Assembly: GCA_003648575.1 (NCBI GenBank) | Contig: QMPN01000038.1 | Coordinates: 1 to 16,609, forward strand | DNA from: Bacteroidota bacterium | Lineage (GTDB): Bacteria > Bacteroidota > Bacteroidia > Bacteroidales > B18-G4 | Reading direction: 5' to 3' | Length of the DNA stretch: 16,609 nucleotides | Part shown: positions 16,001 through 16,609 of the stretch, piece after piece | How the letters are laid out: the number at the start of each line of letters is the position of its first letter | Numbering within the stretch: the stretch's first letter is position 1 | The notes under the pieces: model-generated | Database searches by the model: none | What the model saw: the letters and a program-made list of their open reading frames with translations, nothing else | Told to the model about the DNA's origin: nothing | Position numbers and translations under genes: made by a program

Positions 16001-16484
16001 CGTTACCATTAAGTTGTAGAGAAACTCCAAGTGGAGTTGAGCTAGGTTCGGAAACACCAACGTCTACTGATGTTAACCCATTTGCAGCACCTTCAGTCGC
16101 AGTTAATGTTCCTTCATAACTTAATAGTTGTCCAGCTATATGGGTGCCATTATAGCTTAATCCCATCCCATCTGCAGAGCCATTTTGAATTCCTCCGTCA
16201 GTTGTGTAATTAAAATAGTAGAATGTAAAATTACCCACAGTATTCCCAACTGTATAAGTATCAAGTGTTCTAGAGTTATATATTGTGCCGACATCTCTGT
16301 GCAAATCTACTTGGAATAGTGAAAGGGTGTAACTGCCGGGATTTTCAATGATAACTTCGAGGATTTCATTTTGGTCACCGCCGGTATTATCATAATGGAA
16401 TTCGTTGATCCATGCATTCTGCCCCTGAAGATTAAGGGCAAAGAGGGCTAATAAAGCCACTAAAAGAGTAGTGATCTTTCTCAT
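13014..16484 (-). CDS. Large multidomain T9SS cargo protein with lamin-tail and PKD domains
   Basis: This 1156-residue protein is secreted through Sec and the type IX system. In order: signal peptide (about 1-22); an N-terminal domain starting NAWINEFHYDNTGGDQNE (about 23-186) as found at the front of secreted lamin-tail/nuclease-like proteins; an Fn3-like segment (193-308); a choice-of-anchor J domain (312-468); lamin-tail domain 1 (about 475-628, VVINEIMYNSPGDDEEWIEL); a KNH/Kre9-like segment (about 634-728, VTSPSGGEIWEQGSMHVITW); lamin-tail domain 2 (about 734-890, IVITEIMYNPPESG); two PKD domains (about 899-983 and 985-1068, WLWTFEGGDP and WSWTFEDGTP); and the sorting domain (1080-1156, KIYPNPATSILNIE and SGIYFIR). 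No catalytic motif is evident; an extracellular binding or structural role is inferred. An eight-G run lies in the N-terminal domain. Confidence 0.93.
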   Translation of the reverse strand: MRKITTLLVALLALFALNLQGQNAWINEFHYDNTGGDQNEILEVIIENPGSYTLSLFQVDLHRDVGTIYNSRTLDTYTVGNTVGNFTFYYFNYTTDGGIQNGSADGMGLSYNGTHIAGQLLSYEGTLTATEGAANGLTSVDVGVSEPSSTPLGVSLQLNGNGTVYSSFTWGGPITSTEGALNTGQSLSGGPLPEPTNYPTNFGAMDMGNAVETSWTDATGAQLPGAYVVFISEADDIVAPVDGTAVADDLDLSDGAGAKNVAFGNETFTFSDLATSTIYYFAIFPYTNGGTDIDFKTDGTYPEATAVTTSLLLYEDFDWSWMAWDTVNMLGDQVWDRDNSFGIGGSNCAQISGYVHPNALDNEDWLISPRFDLAGALNPALTFMSACNYSGPELEVKYSTNYDDGGDPSTATWNDLTATLSPGGWAWVSSGNIDLSGIDTEVHIAFVYYSNPTDGAKTWEFDNVMVLVDSYEPGGVVINEIMYNSPGDDEEWIELYNNTTEDIEIGGWFVQDNTPTNTPIAIPSGTVLSPDQYYTIKLSSAGNFPFTPDLDGTLQTNIYLNNGGDDVNLFSAGRLSADIVPYDDGSPWPTEPDGNGPSLSLLDPSLDNELGENWAASLQADLGTPGWRNFPDDPTIMVTSPSGGEIWEQGSMHVITWDTVNYAGQLKIELIDTNTWAPQLLVNNIPSGDLSFSWNIMGSQAPGDDYIIRISDLNAGPIGESQNTFSIIEAYIAPEIVITEIMYNPPESGNDSLEFIELYNNGADAVDLTDFEFVNGVTYTFPAVTLNPAEYLVVGINATALASTFGITAYEWTSGALSNSGELIQLYDASGMFVDSVHYDDYLPWDTLADGFGPSLTLCDANLDNGLAENWAASTEFAAINGAGDTIWATPMAGCSMIMPTANFKAADTTVLVGGTTNFSDMSSGGTMVSWLWTFEGGDPATSTDQNPSGIMYATQGTYDVTLEVENDFGGTSMLMKMDYISVDYAPVADFEADATNPAVGQGVNFTDLSTGTITTWSWTFEDGTPATSMLETPEPITWAVVGLYDVTLTVGNDYGEDTMVKEEYIDVHPIGISELGAEGFVKIYPNPATSILNIENTSGEDITLSIFNLTGQQILNNRIPAGSTVLNLDHLDSGIYFIRYLTESNVLETGKLIIK

Positions 16485-16609
16485 AATTTAAGTATTTGTA
16501 GGTTTAGTTTTATTAAAAGGGTATCAAATCTTACAATATACAAAATTGCCAAATTTATTGATAAAAGTAAAGAGGGGGGCGTTAAATATTTGTTAACAAT
16601 GGTGGATAA
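16485..16609 (-). promoter_or_regulatory. Upstream region of the large T9SS gene, candidate promoter
   Basis: This is 125 bases of AT-rich sequence. On the minus strand TAAGATTTG (16533-16525) is close to the -7 consensus with one extra base, and TTTG (16553-16550) lies about 16-17 bases upstream as a possible -33. TAAATTTG (16557-16550) is a full -7 match but leaves a longer leader. A run of six G (16574-16579) and a TTGTTAACAA palindrome (16590-16599) lie further upstream. No gene is visible here. Confidence 0.35.

Noticed and set aside
16601..16609. TTATCCACC on the minus strand resembling a DnaA box
   Set aside because: It is one mismatch from the consensus, single, at the window edge, and has no AT-rich unwinding region or dnaA gene with it.

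Overview
The window comes from a member of the Bacteroidota, probably in or near the Bacteroidales/Marinilabiliales. Two large secreted proteins end in type IX secretion (T9SS) C-terminal sorting domains. Several genes have the phylum's -7 promoter element TAnnTTTG instead of a sigma70 -10 box. Small proteins typical of the phylum are present (DUF2795, DUF3822, a stand-alone HsdR_N-like nuclease domain). No rRNA, tRNA, CRISPR array, transposase or phage gene was seen, and the region reads as chromosomal.

Layout. Positions 1-370 (minus) hold the start of a class I SAM methyltransferase cut off by the window edge. A 135-base regulatory-looking gap follows, with heptamer repeats, a bulged hairpin and a 12-base palindrome. 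Positions 506-4053 (plus) encode a two-gene export system: a C39-peptidase ABC transporter and its HlyD-type adaptor, with no recognisable substrate gene beside them. A small HsdR_N-like gene follows at 4062-4517. It converges on a GYD-domain gene (4542-4838, minus). A plus-strand operon at 5001-7047 encodes an N-terminally anchored unknown protein, a DUF3822 protein and RsmD (16S rRNA m2G966 methyltransferase). A probable two-way terminator closes it.

From 7106 to 16484 every gene is on the minus strand. In transcription order these are: a 1156-residue multidomain T9SS cargo protein; a 548-residue T9SS cargo protein that is partly paralogous to it; a strong terminator; a secreted or periplasmic unknown protein coupled to an O-methyltransferase-like gene; an ABC ATPase of the LolD/MacB type coupled to a PduO-type cobalamin adenosyltransferase; and the DUF2795 protein.

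How the genes may work together. The C39 ABC protein and the HlyD adaptor should form an inner-membrane and periplasmic export path that cleaves double-glycine-type leaders. Cargo and outer-membrane channel would lie elsewhere. The two T9SS proteins carry adhesive or carbohydrate-binding-like folds and are likely exported to the surface or medium. The points most worth following up are: (1) DUF3822 looking like a degenerate PilM/GspL-type protein beside a membrane-anchored protein with a pilin-like segment; (2) seven-base-period repeats just upstream of two near-identical promoter cores; (3) the stacked inverted repeats in front of the export operon; and (4) an eight-guanine run inside the large T9SS gene. 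The rest reads as ordinary accessory and housekeeping content.
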